The translations under genes and the position numbers were made by a program. From DATAEK01 sp036258055 (GTDB lineage Bacteria > Acidobacteriota > Vicinamibacteria > Vicinamibacterales > 2-12-FULL-66-21): DNA of 16,389 bases. This document shows positions 1 through 7,818 of this stretch, in pieces. Each line of letters begins with the position of its first letter. Within the stretch, counting starts at the first letter, position 1. The notes under the pieces were generated by a model. It searched no databases and had not been told where the DNA came from. It saw only the letters and a program-made list of their open reading frames with translations. The stretch is taken from assembly GCA_036258055.1 (NCBI GenBank), contig DATAEK010000408.1, positions 1 to 16,389 of the forward strand. The letters run 5' to 3'.

Positions 1-687
1 CGACGAGTACGCGCGCGCCGCGGCAAGTCCCTGCTGCGCGTGACCGGGATCGTCGTAGCAGTGAATCAGGTAGTGCGCGGCACCCGGATGCTGCGGATTC
101 TTCGCGAACACCTTTTCAGCCAGCGCGGCGGCGCGAAGGTACGTCGAGCCGTCCCGTACGCCCTCTGTCGCCGCGAGGAGCGAGAGCGCGTAGAAGAGCG
201 ACGCTTCGTCATCGTCCGGGAAGTCGCGTGCAAGACGGCCCATGCGCTCGGAGTACGCGCGATCGCGGGCGGATTTGTCGCCCTCGCCGAAGAGCGCTTC
301 CACCGCTTCGAGATATCCTTGCTCCCGGGTTGTCGGTGCTTTCGCCAGACGCGCGTCAGTCGAGGGTCCGAGCTTGCGCAACGCGGCGCGAGCGCCATCG
401 AGGTCGACCCGCCACCAGATCGATTGATTGAAGCTCATGGCCTGGCCCCAGTAGGCCATCACGAACGCCGGATCCGCCTGCTCCGCCGCCACGAACTGCT
501 CGCGCGCGTCGTCGTATTCGAAACTGTGCAGGAGCAGCACGCCATGCACGAAATGGCTGGCAGCCTCGGACTTTCCTGTGGCGGGAAACGTGAGGCGTCC
601 GAGCCGATCGGTCTGTGCCGCGGTAGACCCTGACCCGAGCCCGAGCCAGAGTGCCGCGAGGATCACGCCGAGTGTGTTCGTGCGCAT
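1..687 (-). CDS. Exported tetratricopeptide-repeat protein, 3' end outside window
   Basis: The frame is open for 229 codons from an ATG at 687 to the window edge, so the C-terminus is missing. A strong Shine-Dalgarno (GAGGAGG) lies about 4 bases upstream of the ATG. The N-terminus (MRTNTLGVILAALWLGLG...STAAQ) is a signal peptide, so the protein is probably periplasmic. The mature part has TPR-like helix pairs: HFVHGVLLLHSFEYDDAREQF near residues 44-65, then AYWGQAMSFNQSIWW, and near the window edge the motif GAAHYLIHCYDDP. That set of motifs is familiar from large acidobacterial TPR proteins of unknown role, which usually run to 500 or more residues. A scaffolding or protein-binding role is inferred only from the fold. 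The gene is divergent from the receiver gene at 771. Confidence 0.85.
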   Translation of the reverse strand, partial: MRTNTLGVILAALWLGLGSGSTAAQTDRLGRLTFPATGKSEAASHFVHGVLLLHSFEYDDAREQFVAAEQADPAFVMAYWGQAMSFNQSIWWRVDLDGARAALRKLGPSTDARLAKAPTTREQGYLEAVEALFGEGDKSARDRAYSERMGRLARDFPDDDEASLFYALSLLAATEGVRDGSTYLRAAALAEKVFAKNPQHPGAAHYLIHCYDDPGHAQQGLAAARAYSS

Positions 688-728
688 TGTCCTCCTCTCC
701 CTGATCCCAAAGCTGAGCTTGTGGTCTC

Positions 729-746
729 TGACTGGCGAATCAGTCA
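729..746. promoter_or_regulatory. Inverted repeat in the divergent intergenic region
   Basis: TGACTG and CAGTCA form a perfect 6-bp inverted repeat around a 6-base spacer (GCGAAT). It sits in the 83-bp gap between the divergent TPR gene (start 687) and receiver gene (start 771), where an operator or promoter would be expected. A shorter AAGCT/AGCTT palindrome lies at 710-720. No factor can be named, and a 6-bp arm can arise by chance. Confidence 0.3.
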
Positions 747-770
747 ACCGGAGTAAGATGTAGGGTCACC

Positions 771-1124
771 ATGAAGCGGCCGAAGGTCCTCCTGGTCGTG
801 GACGACGGGGAATTGCGCGCTCGATACGAGCTCGTGCTGCGGTTCTCGGGTTACGAGCCCGTGGCCGTCGACGGCAGCACACCGATCGACCTGATTCCTC
901 ACGGCGTTGTCGCCGCCTGCATCCTCGCCGATCACCGGCCGTCCGTGGAAGCGTTGTGCTCGAACCTCCTGGCCCAGACGGTGCCCGTGGTTCGGATCGA
1001 TCCGTTCATCAGACACGCGCGTGAACATCTGCCGTTCGGCGTCGTCCTGCCCGCGAGCAGCGAACCGCGCGCGCTCATCGCCGCGCTCCGCCATCTGAGA
1101 CCGGGCGGCGCCCAACTCGCCTGA
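771..1124 (+). CDS. Orphan single-domain receiver-like protein, degenerate
   Basis: This 117-residue protein has the length of one response-regulator receiver (REC) domain and no output domain. MKRPKVLLVVDDGELRARYELVLRFSGYEPV matches the first strand, the acidic pair (D11, D12) and helix 1 of REC. D54 in ILADHRP sits where the phospho-acceptor aspartate is expected. The position of the conserved lysine (usually K-P) reads VVLPASSEP, so the lysine is missing, and the Thr/Ser switch position is not clear in VPVVRI. It may be phosphorylated poorly or act as a pseudo-receiver. No histidine kinase gene is adjacent. The ribosome binding site is weak (TAGGG). Assignment as REC-like is fairly firm; its signalling partner is unknown. 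Confidence 0.65.
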   Translation: MKRPKVLLVVDDGELRARYELVLRFSGYEPVAVDGSTPIDLIPHGVVAACILADHRPSVEALCSNLLAQTVPVVRIDPFIRHAREHLPFGVVLPASSEPRALIAALRHLRPGGAQLA

Positions 1125-1143
1125 AGAACCCATCGGTGCGCTG

Positions 1144-1157
1144 ATTCTATCTAGAAT
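1144..1157. promoter_or_regulatory. AT-rich palindrome upstream of the M28 peptidase gene
   Basis: ATTCTA and TAGAAT form a perfect 6-bp inverted repeat with a 2-base centre (TC), about 100 bp upstream of the peptidase ATG and just after the receiver stop codon. It is conspicuously AT-rich in GC-rich surroundings, as expected of an operator or of a -10 region. The 135-bp gap 1125-1259 holds nothing else recognisable. Its right side (CTAGAATTGG) is also close to the arm of the palindrome at 12657 (CTAGAAGTGG). Confidence 0.3.
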
Positions 1158-1259
1158 TGGCGCGTTCATGTCAGCCCGAAACGGTCATTCCCTGCGAACG
1201 CCAACCGGGCGCTGGCATGTCGTGGGGGGTGGGCCGCACGACAACCTCTGGAGGATCCC

Positions 1260-2885
1260 ATGAAGCTGCGCGCGCTCGTTCCCGTTCTTCTCATCGGCTG
1301 CGTCGTCCAGGCGCAGCAGCGCGCACCGAACATCGAGTCGATCACGAAGGAGGAGCTCCGCGCCGATCTCACGTTCCTCGCGTCGGATGCGATGCAGGGA
1401 CGGCTGACCGACACCGTCACGAACGCGGTTGCTGCGGAGTTCGTCGCGTCCCGCTTCCAGCGCCTGGGCCTCACGCCTGCCGGTCCGAAAGGTTCCTACT
1501 TTCAGCCGTACAACCTGATGACGGCGTCGCTTGGCGCGGCCAACGCGCTTGCGATCTCCGGCGGTCCCACCGCGCGGAGCGGCCAGGATTTCTACGCCGC
1601 CCGTTTCAGCGCCACCGGTAGTGCGAAGGGCGGTGTTGTTTTCGCGGGGTTCGGGATCACCTGGCCGGAGCACGGCTACGACGACTACCGCGGCGACGTG
1701 AAAGACAAGATCGTCCTCGTCGTCGATCACGAACCGGGCGAGCGCGATCCGGCGAGCCCGTTCGACGGGCTCGTGACGTCAGAGGCAAGCGGACCGCTGC
1801 GCAAAGCACTGGCCGCGCAGGACAAGGGCGCGGCTGGGATTCTTTTCGTATCGGACGTTCACAATCATCCTGAAGACGCGAACTTCGAAGCCTCGGCGCG
1901 CACCTACTGGCCGGCGGCGCCGCCGCGCATTGAGCGCTTCACGCTCGCAACCTGGATGGAGCGCGTGAAGATTCCCGCGGCGCAGATTTCTCCCGCCTTC
2001 GCCGCACAGATTCTGGCGCCGTCCGGCCGCAAGCTCGAGGATCTCTCGAAGGCCTCGGAGACGGCGAAGGGCGCGGTTCCGATTCCATTGCCGGGCGTCG
2101 AGGTGGAGTTGACGACGGCGGTGGAGCGGCATGTCATCCCCGATCGCAACGTGCTCGCGCTCGTCGAGGGATCGGATCCGAAGCTGCGGGACGAGACGGT
2201 GATCGTCTGCGCGCACTACGATCACGACGGCGCCGACGGTCCGCGCATCTTCAACGGCGCCGACGACAACGGCTCCGGCACGATCGGTCTGCTCGAGATC
2301 GCGCAGGCCTACGCGTTGTCTGCGAAAGCCGGTCAGCGTCCGAAGCGATCGGTGCTGCTCGCCGCGTGGAACTCGGAAGAGCGCGGTCTCCTCGGCGCCT
2401 GGGCCTACACCGAGGATCCGATGCGCCCGCTCGACAGGACCGTCGGCGTGCTGAACATGGACATGATCGGCCGCAACGAGGAAGTGCCTGAGGGGCAGGG
2501 GAACACCGGCCGCTTCCGCGGCCTCGATGTGCAGACCGCCGAATCGAACGCCAACGCTACGAACGTGATCGGCACGACGCGCAGTCCGAGCCTCCTCGCG
2601 GTGATCGAGCGCGCGAACGCCAGCATCGGCCTCACGCTTCGCCTCCGCTACGACAACAACATCTCGCAGTTGATGCGCCGGAGCGATCACTGGCCGTTCC
2701 TCAACCGCGGCATCCCCGGCGTGTGGTTCCACAGCGGATTGCATCCCGACTACCACACGATCAACGACGATGCGGATCGGATCAATTACGAGAAGATGGA
2801 GAAGATCTCGAGACTTGTCTACCAGGCGAGCTGGGATCTTGCGCAGCAGACTGCGCGGCCGACGCTCACCGACGGGAGTCGGTGA
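1260..2885 (+). CDS. Exported M28 family zinc aminopeptidase with PA domain
   Basis: The protein has 541 residues and starts at an ATG with a good ribosome binding site (GGAGG, 5 bases upstream). The N-terminus is a signal peptide. LIGC at 11-14 fits a lipobox, although cleavage after VQA would also make a soluble periplasmic enzyme. Residues about 110-270 resemble a protease-associated (PA) domain, and the C-terminal half is the M28 metallopeptidase. All five expected zinc ligands can be read by family pattern: H319 (AHYDH), D335 (GADDNGSG), E374 with general base E373 (NSEERGLLGA), D401 (NMDMIGR) and H499 (HPDYHT). M28 enzymes remove N-terminal amino acids or short peptides using two zinc ions; the substrate here cannot be told. 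The gene stands alone, converging on the DUF1501 operon. Confidence 0.93.
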   Translation: MKLRALVPVLLIGCVVQAQQRAPNIESITKEELRADLTFLASDAMQGRLTDTVTNAVAAEFVASRFQRLGLTPAGPKGSYFQPYNLMTASLGAANALAISGGPTARSGQDFYAARFSATGSAKGGVVFAGFGITWPEHGYDDYRGDVKDKIVLVVDHEPGERDPASPFDGLVTSEASGPLRKALAAQDKGAAGILFVSDVHNHPEDANFEASARTYWPAAPPRIERFTLATWMERVKIPAAQISPAFAAQILAPSGRKLEDLSKASETAKGAVPIPLPGVEVELTTAVERHVIPDRNVLALVEGSDPKLRDETVIVCAHYDHDGADGPRIFNGADDNGSGTIGLLEIAQAYALSAKAGQRPKRSVLLAAWNSEERGLLGAWAYTEDPMRPLDRTVGVLNMDMIGRNEEVPEGQGNTGRFRGLDVQTAESNANATNVIGTTRSPSLLAVIERANASIGLTLRLRYDNNISQLMRRSDHWPFLNRGIPGVWFHSGLHPDYHTINDDADRINYEKMEKISRLVYQASWDLAQQTARPTLTDGSR

Positions 2886-2925
2886 TCCGTTGTCCGCTGT
2901 CCGCTGTGCGCTGTGCGTTGTGTGT
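2884..2925. repeat. Degenerate heptamer tandem array (TGTCCGC type)
   Basis: After one degenerate unit (GATCCGT, overlapping the M28 stop codon) come TGTCCGC, TGTCCGC, TGTGCGC, TGTGCGT and TGTGTGT in strict 7-bp register from 2891 to 2925. On the other strand the unit reads GCGGACA, which matches the arrays at 3242 and 12813 and, with one change, the one at 12568. The units decay progressively from left to right. Confidence 0.8.
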
Positions 2926-2960
2926 TGCCTACTATCGGTCCCGGACGCCCTGGGAAGCAG

Positions 2961-3213
2961 CCGGAACGATTCTGGTCGTCTCGGGCCTCCCGCTTCGCTG
3001 CGCGGAAAAACGGCACCTCCGCGGCTTACCTGACGATCCGGCGGCAGCTTGAATGATCAGAACGACAGCCGGAATCAGCTTTCGCCACAAGCTGATCAGA
3101 ACGTCGACGGCGAATCGGCGCCGCCGCCGATCGGTGCCGCTGCGGAGCCGTTTTAGCTTCTGCGCCGATCGTGCAGCTCAGAGGTCGGCCCGATCCGACC
3201 AGAACCGCTCCGG
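2961..3213. repeat. Long imperfect palindrome in convergent intergenic gap
   Basis: The ends (2961-2978 and 3196-3213) are inverted copies matching at 16 of 18 positions, centred on TTCTGGTCG. Pairing continues inward at nested places: AAAACGGC 3007-3014 with GCCGTTTT 3147-3154, TCCGC 3018-3022 with GCGGA 3142-3146, GCGGC 3021-3025 with GCCGC 3136-3140, and CAGCTTG 3045-3051 with CAAGCTG 3088-3094. An 11-bp direct repeat, TGATCAGAACG, occurs at 3054 and 3093 near the centre. No credible coding frame was found in the 393-bp gap. It could be a decayed miniature transposable element, a structured RNA, or a DNA hairpin or terminator element. Confidence 0.6.
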
Positions 3214-3241
3214 CGGAGCCGAGGATGGCGAGGTTGTTACC

Positions 3242-3269
3242 CGCGGACCGCGGATAGCGGACTGCGGAT
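3242..3269. repeat. Degenerate heptamer tandem array (GCGGAC type)
   Basis: Four units in 7-bp register: CGCGGAC, CGCGGAT, AGCGGAC, TGCGGAT. They are the inverse orientation of the array at 2884-2925, and the two arrays bracket the palindrome 2961-3213. The array ends 9 bp from the DUF1501 stop codon. Confidence 0.75.
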
Positions 3270-3278
3270 CGACCGACC

Positions 3279-4742
3279 CTAGGCGAGAATCTCTCGAATT
3301 ACGTTTCCCGACACGTCCGTCAGCCGGAAGTCGCGGCCGCTGTAGCGGTAGGTGAGCTTGGTGTGATCGATGCCCATCAGATGCAGGATCGTGGCGTGCA
3401 GGTCGTGGACGTGGACGGGCTTATCGATGGCCTTGAATCCGAAGTCGTCGGTGGCGCCGTAAATCGTTCCCCCTTTGACCCCGCCGCCCGCCAGCCACAT
3501 CGTGAAGCCGAACGGGTTGTGATCCCGGCCGGCGTTGGCGCCGTTGGCGCCGGCGCCGATCTCGCAGACCGGCGTCCGGCCGAACTCGGATCCACAGACC
3601 ACCAGCGTCTCGTCGAACAGCCCGCGGGACTTCAAGTCGTTGATCACCGCCGCGAACGGCTGATCGGAATCCTTCGCGTTCTTCCGGTGAGCCTGGATGT
3701 CCGCGTGCGCGTCCCACGGATCGCGCTTCGCGTAGTAGACCTGCACCATCCGCACGCCGCGCTGAACGAGCCTGACGGCCATCAGGCACCCGCGCGCCGT
3801 GCTGCCGGGTCCGTATAGCTTGAGCGTCGCCTCGCTCTCCTTGCGGATGTCGAACACCTCCGGCGCCTCGGTCTGCATCCGGTAGGCGACTTCCATCGAC
3901 TGGATCGCGGCTTCGAGCTGCGGGTCACGAATCTGCTCGCGCTCGTTCCGCAACTGGTCCAGCTCCTCGAGGAGGTTCAGCTCGCGCCGCTGCTCAGTCA
4001 GGGTGAACTTCTCGTTGTGGATGTACGAGACGAGCTTCTGCGGGTCGAAGTCCTTGCCGACGATCAGGTCCGGCTTCTCGGTCCGGCTCGAGATGTACGT
4101 GCCCTGATGCACCGCTGGCAGGAACGCGTTGTTCCAGAGCGGTGGTCCCACCGTCGTCGGCATGTCGGGGCAGAGGACGACGAATGCCGGGAGGCTCTTG
4201 TTCTCGGTTCCCAGGCCGTAGGTGAGCCAGGAGCCGAGCGATGGACGGCCCACCTGCGTGTGGCCCGTGTTCATCATCAGCATCGACGGCTCGTGATTCG
4301 GGATGTCGGTGTAGACCGAGCGGATGAAGCAGATGTCGTCGGCACAGCCTCCCACATACGGAAACAACTCGCTGATGTCCATGCCGCACTGGCCGTACTT
4401 CTTGAACGTGAAGGGGGAGCGCATCAGCGCACCCGTTTTGCGCTCCGTCGCAAGGCTGCCGCCGGGCATCGGCTGGCCGTGATACTTGTCCAGCATCGGC
4501 TTCGGGTCGAAGCTGTCGACCTGCGAGAGTCCCCCGTTCATGAAGAGGAAGATGACGTGCTTGGCCTTCGCGGGATGGTGCAGGCCGCCCGAGGCGCGTG
4601 TTTTCGGATCCTGATCGACGAGCGTCGCGGCCGCCGCCAGCGAATCGCCGACCATGCTGGCGAAGGCGAGCATGCCGAAGCCGTTGCCGATGCGGCACAG
4701 TGCGTCGCGGCGGGTGACCGGTTGAGAAGCTTTGTGGCTCAT
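3279..4742 (-). CDS. DUF1501 domain protein with Tat signal
   Basis: The protein has 487 residues and follows the PSD1 gene by 11 bp, so the two are very likely one transcript. The N-terminus carries twin arginines (TRRDAL, R11-R12) before a hydrophobic stretch, a Tat-type signal implying export of a folded protein. The body is typical of DUF1501 (PF07394), a family with an alkaline phosphatase/sulfatase-like fold: HVIFLFMNGGLSQVDSFDPK near 62-81, GSEFGRTP at 384-391 and GRDHNP at 405-410 are its recurring signatures. Family members are common beside PSD1/cytochrome genes in Planctomycetes, Verrucomicrobia and Acidobacteria, but their reaction is not established. Length is normal and the frame intact. 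No strong ribosome binding site precedes the ATG, so translation may be coupled to the upstream gene. Confidence 0.93.
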   Translation of the reverse strand: MSHKASQPVTRRDALCRIGNGFGMLAFASMVGDSLAAAATLVDQDPKTRASGGLHHPAKAKHVIFLFMNGGLSQVDSFDPKPMLDKYHGQPMPGGSLATERKTGALMRSPFTFKKYGQCGMDISELFPYVGGCADDICFIRSVYTDIPNHEPSMLMMNTGHTQVGRPSLGSWLTYGLGTENKSLPAFVVLCPDMPTTVGPPLWNNAFLPAVHQGTYISSRTEKPDLIVGKDFDPQKLVSYIHNEKFTLTEQRRELNLLEELDQLRNEREQIRDPQLEAAIQSMEVAYRMQTEAPEVFDIRKESEATLKLYGPGSTARGCLMAVRLVQRGVRMVQVYYAKRDPWDAHADIQAHRKNAKDSDQPFAAVINDLKSRGLFDETLVVCGSEFGRTPVCEIGAGANGANAGRDHNPFGFTMWLAGGGVKGGTIYGATDDFGFKAIDKPVHVHDLHATILHLMGIDHTKLTYRYSGRDFRLTDVSGNVIREILA

Positions 4743-4753
4743 GTCGAGGATCG

Positions 4754-7700
4754 TCAGTTGACGAACAGGAACTCGCTGGAGCTGAGGAGCACTTTGAGGT
4801 ACCGCCCGAAGGCCGTGACGGGGAGCAGCTTCGGCGGATCTTTCTTCGCCGCCGTGGGGATCACGCCGCCCATCATGCCGTCGCCCGTCATCGGCGCAGG
4901 CTTCTCGCCGTTCGTGTCTTCGGCGGCCGGCGGCTTGTCGTCCTTCGCCGGCTTCTTCGCGGCGTCGGCCTTGCGTTCCTCGTAGGTGCGCATGGGCTCG
5001 TCGTTGACGTAGGCGATACCCGCCGTCAGCTCGCGATCCGACGGGTCGCGCCCGAAGATCAGACGGTACGCTTTCCGGATCCGTGCGGGAACATCCGGTT
5101 CGGTCGCGATCCGACGCGCGAGCAGCTCTCCCTGCTGCTGCATGAAGTCGCTGTTCATGAAGAACAGCCGCTGCAGCGGCACGCTGGTCGTGAAACGTTT
5201 CTCGGCTGAGATCGTCGGCGCGGGATAGTCGAAGAGCTGCAGGAACTGATCGAGGCGATATCGGCTGACTTTTCCGTAGATCGTGCGGCGGTTGAACGCC
5301 GGCGTCAGCTCCTCGGACGGCCCCCCGGGCTTCGTGTCGAGCCCGCCCGACACGAAGAGCATTCCATCGCGGATCTGTTCGGCCGTCATCCGGCGCCGGC
5401 TCGCATGCCAGTACAGGCGATTGTCCGGATCCTTTTCGGTGTTCGCCGGAATGTCATCCGCGCTGAGCTGATAGACCGCGCTCAACATGATCCGGCGGTG
5501 CAGCTTCTTGATCGACATCCCGTCGTCCTGAAACGTGGCGCAGAGATACTCGAGCAGGTCCGGGTGCGACGGACGCTCGCCGTTCTGGCCGAAGTTGCTC
5601 GGTGTATCGACCAGCCCCGTCCCGAAGTGTGCCTTCCAGATCCGATTGACGATGACGCGCGTGGCGAGCGGATGGTGTGCGATCAGGTCGGCGAGCTCGA
5701 GGCGGCCGCTGCCCTTGGTGAGCGGCACCGGATCGCCGGCGCTCAACACCGTCAGGAAATGACGCGGCACTTCGTCGCCGAGCTTCATCGGGTTGCCTCG
5801 GACGGCCAGCCTCAGGTTCCCCGGCTTCTCGACATCCGAGACGCCATGGACGTAGGCGTACTTCGGCGGCTGCTCGCCTTCCATCGCCTTGATGTCCGCG
5901 CGCAGCATCCCGACGTGCGCGCGCCGGTCGGCGCTCAGGAAACGCTCGAGTCCCCAACCGCGAAATGCCAGCAATCCCGGTTTGATGTACTCGGCGACCG
6001 ACGGCTCGAAGCCTCCTTCGAGATCGCGGCGGAAGACGTCGGTCCAGAGCTGCATTTGCTCGGCCGGCAGGCTCTTCAACTCGAGGCCACAGCCCGGACA
6101 GAAATCGTCGTTCGTGATGAATTCGTTCGGAAGGTTCGCCGGCTTTCTCTTCTTCGTCCCGGGCAGCGACTTGTCCTCGATGACCTCGTTCTCCTCGTCG
6201 AGCTCCTTCTTGTCCAGCATGACGCCGACGAGGAGCGCCTGGAACTCGTCTGCCAGCTTCTTCGCCGATACGGCCGTTCCCCCTTCCTTGATCATCGCCT
6301 GCCATGATTTCAGGTAGGGGTAGAACCGGGGAGGCTTCGCCAGGAAATGCACCCAGCGATCGAGCAGCTCGTAATCGAGTTTGTCTTCGTTCGCCACCCG
6401 CCCGAGGTCCTTCTTCGGCTCGCCGCTGACCTTCCAGGCGGCCTGCATGTACTTCGACGCGCTGAACGCCAGGGTTTCGGAGAGCTGACGTCCTTCCGAT
6501 TCGAGGAATTTGTCGAGCAGCTTTTGTTTCAGCTCGATCTGCTTGTCCTTGGCGTCGTACTCGTCGACGATCGACTTCGGCGCCAGCGGGTACTCGTGGT
6601 AGGCCGTATTCGCGAAGACCCCCGCGAGCGCGTAGTAGTCCTTCGAGAGGATCGGGTCGTACTTGTGATCGTGACAACGCGCGCAGGCTACGGTGAGCCC
6701 GAGAAACCCGCGCGAGACGACGTCCACACGATCGTGACGCTCGTCGGCACGGGTGATCTCGACGGCCCCGTTGTCGTAGTACCAGGGCCCGAGTCCCAGA
6801 AATCCGAGCGCCGGCAGTGTGCGTGCGCGTGTATTCTGGTCGAGCAGATCGCCGGCAATCTGATCCCGCACGAACTGGTCGTATGGCAAATCGTCGTTGA
6901 ACGCCTTGATGACCCAGTCACGATACAGATACGCGTTCGGGTACGGCGCGTAACCACGACCCTTGGGATCGAGGCTTCGCGGATCGTCCTCGCCATAGCG
7001 CGCGACGTCCAGCCACATCCGCCCCCACGCCTCGCCGTACGCCGGTGACGCCAGAAGACGATCGACGACCTTGGTGAACGCGTCCGGCGACGAGTCCTTT
7101 TCGAACGCCTCGATGTCCTCGAAAGTCGGCGGCAGCCCTGTAAGGTCGAGGGTCGCGCGGCGGATCAGCGTTCGCTTGTCCGCGGGTTTCGCGAGCGTCA
7201 ACCCGTCCTTGTCGAGCCGCGCCAGGATGAAGCGATCGATGTCGCTCTTCGGCCAGTCCTCACGCGCGACCGCAGGCACGGCGCCACGATGTATCGGCTG
7301 AAACGACCAGAACGCGCGCTGCTCGGCGGTGATGACCTTGTCTGGCGCGCCCGACGATGGTGTCGCGGACGCGGGCGTTGTGGCCGGCCACTGCGCGCCG
7401 GCCTTGATCCACTCGGTCAGCGCGGCGAGTTGCGCGTCGGTGAGCTTCGGTTGTTTACGCGGCATCTTCGGCGCGCCTTCGGCGTGGCGAACCGCGCGGA
7501 TCAACAGGCTCGCGTCCGGATTGCCGGGCACGATTGCCGGGCCCGAATCGCCCCCTTTGAGCATGCGCTCTCGCGAATCGAGCCGCAGTCCGCCCTTCTC
7601 ATCGTCGGTATGGCATTCGAAACAGGAACTGGCGAGGAGGGGACGGATCTGACTCTCGAAGAACTCGACCTCACGGGCGGTCGGCTGCTGCACCGCTTGC

Positions 7701-7789
7701 GGCCCACGGGCCGCTCGGACTGTCGTCGTGATGACCAGGACAGCCGCCGCAGATGCCAGGACCGCCGCGGGACGGGTTCGGAAGGTCAT
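4754..7789 (-). CDS. PSD1 / planctomycete cytochrome c domain protein (DUF1549-DUF1553)
   Basis: This 1011-residue protein is the first gene of the pair with DUF1501. An N-terminal signal peptide is followed by a planctomycete-type cytochrome c domain with haem-binding CFECH at 56-60 and a likely axial Met at 109 (PKMP). DUF1549 (PSCyt2) spans roughly 180-390 and ends with a second CxxCH (CARCHDHKYDP, C369-H373). DUF1553 (PSD1) fills about 690-1010. A lysine- and glutamate-rich middle section holds one further cysteine pair, CPGCG, at 564-568. The protein probably sits in the periplasm as an electron carrier or redox partner for its DUF1501 neighbour, but no substrate is known for the family. 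A Shine-Dalgarno is not evident at the ATG. Confidence 0.93.
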   Translation of the reverse strand: MTFRTRPAAVLASAAAVLVITTTVRAARGPQAVQQPTAREVEFFESQIRPLLASSCFECHTDDEKGGLRLDSRERMLKGGDSGPAIVPGNPDASLLIRAVRHAEGAPKMPRKQPKLTDAQLAALTEWIKAGAQWPATTPASATPSSGAPDKVITAEQRAFWSFQPIHRGAVPAVAREDWPKSDIDRFILARLDKDGLTLAKPADKRTLIRRATLDLTGLPPTFEDIEAFEKDSSPDAFTKVVDRLLASPAYGEAWGRMWLDVARYGEDDPRSLDPKGRGYAPYPNAYLYRDWVIKAFNDDLPYDQFVRDQIAGDLLDQNTRARTLPALGFLGLGPWYYDNGAVEITRADERHDRVDVVSRGFLGLTVACARCHDHKYDPILSKDYYALAGVFANTAYHEYPLAPKSIVDEYDAKDKQIELKQKLLDKFLESEGRQLSETLAFSASKYMQAAWKVSGEPKKDLGRVANEDKLDYELLDRWVHFLAKPPRFYPYLKSWQAMIKEGGTAVSAKKLADEFQALLVGVMLDKKELDEENEVIEDKSLPGTKKRKPANLPNEFITNDDFCPGCGLELKSLPAEQMQLWTDVFRRDLEGGFEPSVAEYIKPGLLAFRGWGLERFLSADRRAHVGMLRADIKAMEGEQPPKYAYVHGVSDVEKPGNLRLAVRGNPMKLGDEVPRHFLTVLSAGDPVPLTKGSGRLELADLIAHHPLATRVIVNRIWKAHFGTGLVDTPSNFGQNGERPSHPDLLEYLCATFQDDGMSIKKLHRRIMLSAVYQLSADDIPANTEKDPDNRLYWHASRRRMTAEQIRDGMLFVSGGLDTKPGGPSEELTPAFNRRTIYGKVSRYRLDQFLQLFDYPAPTISAEKRFTTSVPLQRLFFMNSDFMQQQGELLARRIATEPDVPARIRKAYRLIFGRDPSDRELTAGIAYVNDEPMRTYEERKADAAKKPAKDDKPPAAEDTNGEKPAPMTGDGMMGGVIPTAAKKDPPKLLPVTAFGRYLKVLLSSSEFLFVN

Positions 7790-7818
7790 TGGAGGGTAGG
7801 TTATTATCGCATCCCGTC
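7790..7818. promoter_or_regulatory. 29-bp divergent intergenic region, probable promoter overlap
   Basis: Only 29 bp separate the start codon of the PSD1 gene (minus, 7789) from that of the propeller lipoprotein (plus, 7819). The centre is AT-rich (GTTATTATCGC), giving -10-like hexamers on either strand. Neither start has a well-spaced Shine-Dalgarno; GGAGGG at 7791-7796 is too far from the plus ATG. With so little space, promoters must overlap each other or the opposing coding region, or the messages have very short leaders. No transcription start can be proven from sequence. Confidence 0.4.

Noticed and set aside
4017..4985. Long plus-strand frame opposite DUF1501 and PSD1
   Set aside because: It is antisense to two well-recognised genes and has no domain, signal or ribosome binding site; it is a by-product of GC-rich codon usage.
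7753..7818. Upstream ATG at 7753 for the propeller protein
   Set aside because: It would overlap the divergent PSD1 gene and bury a clear lipoprotein signal that begins at the ATG at 7819.
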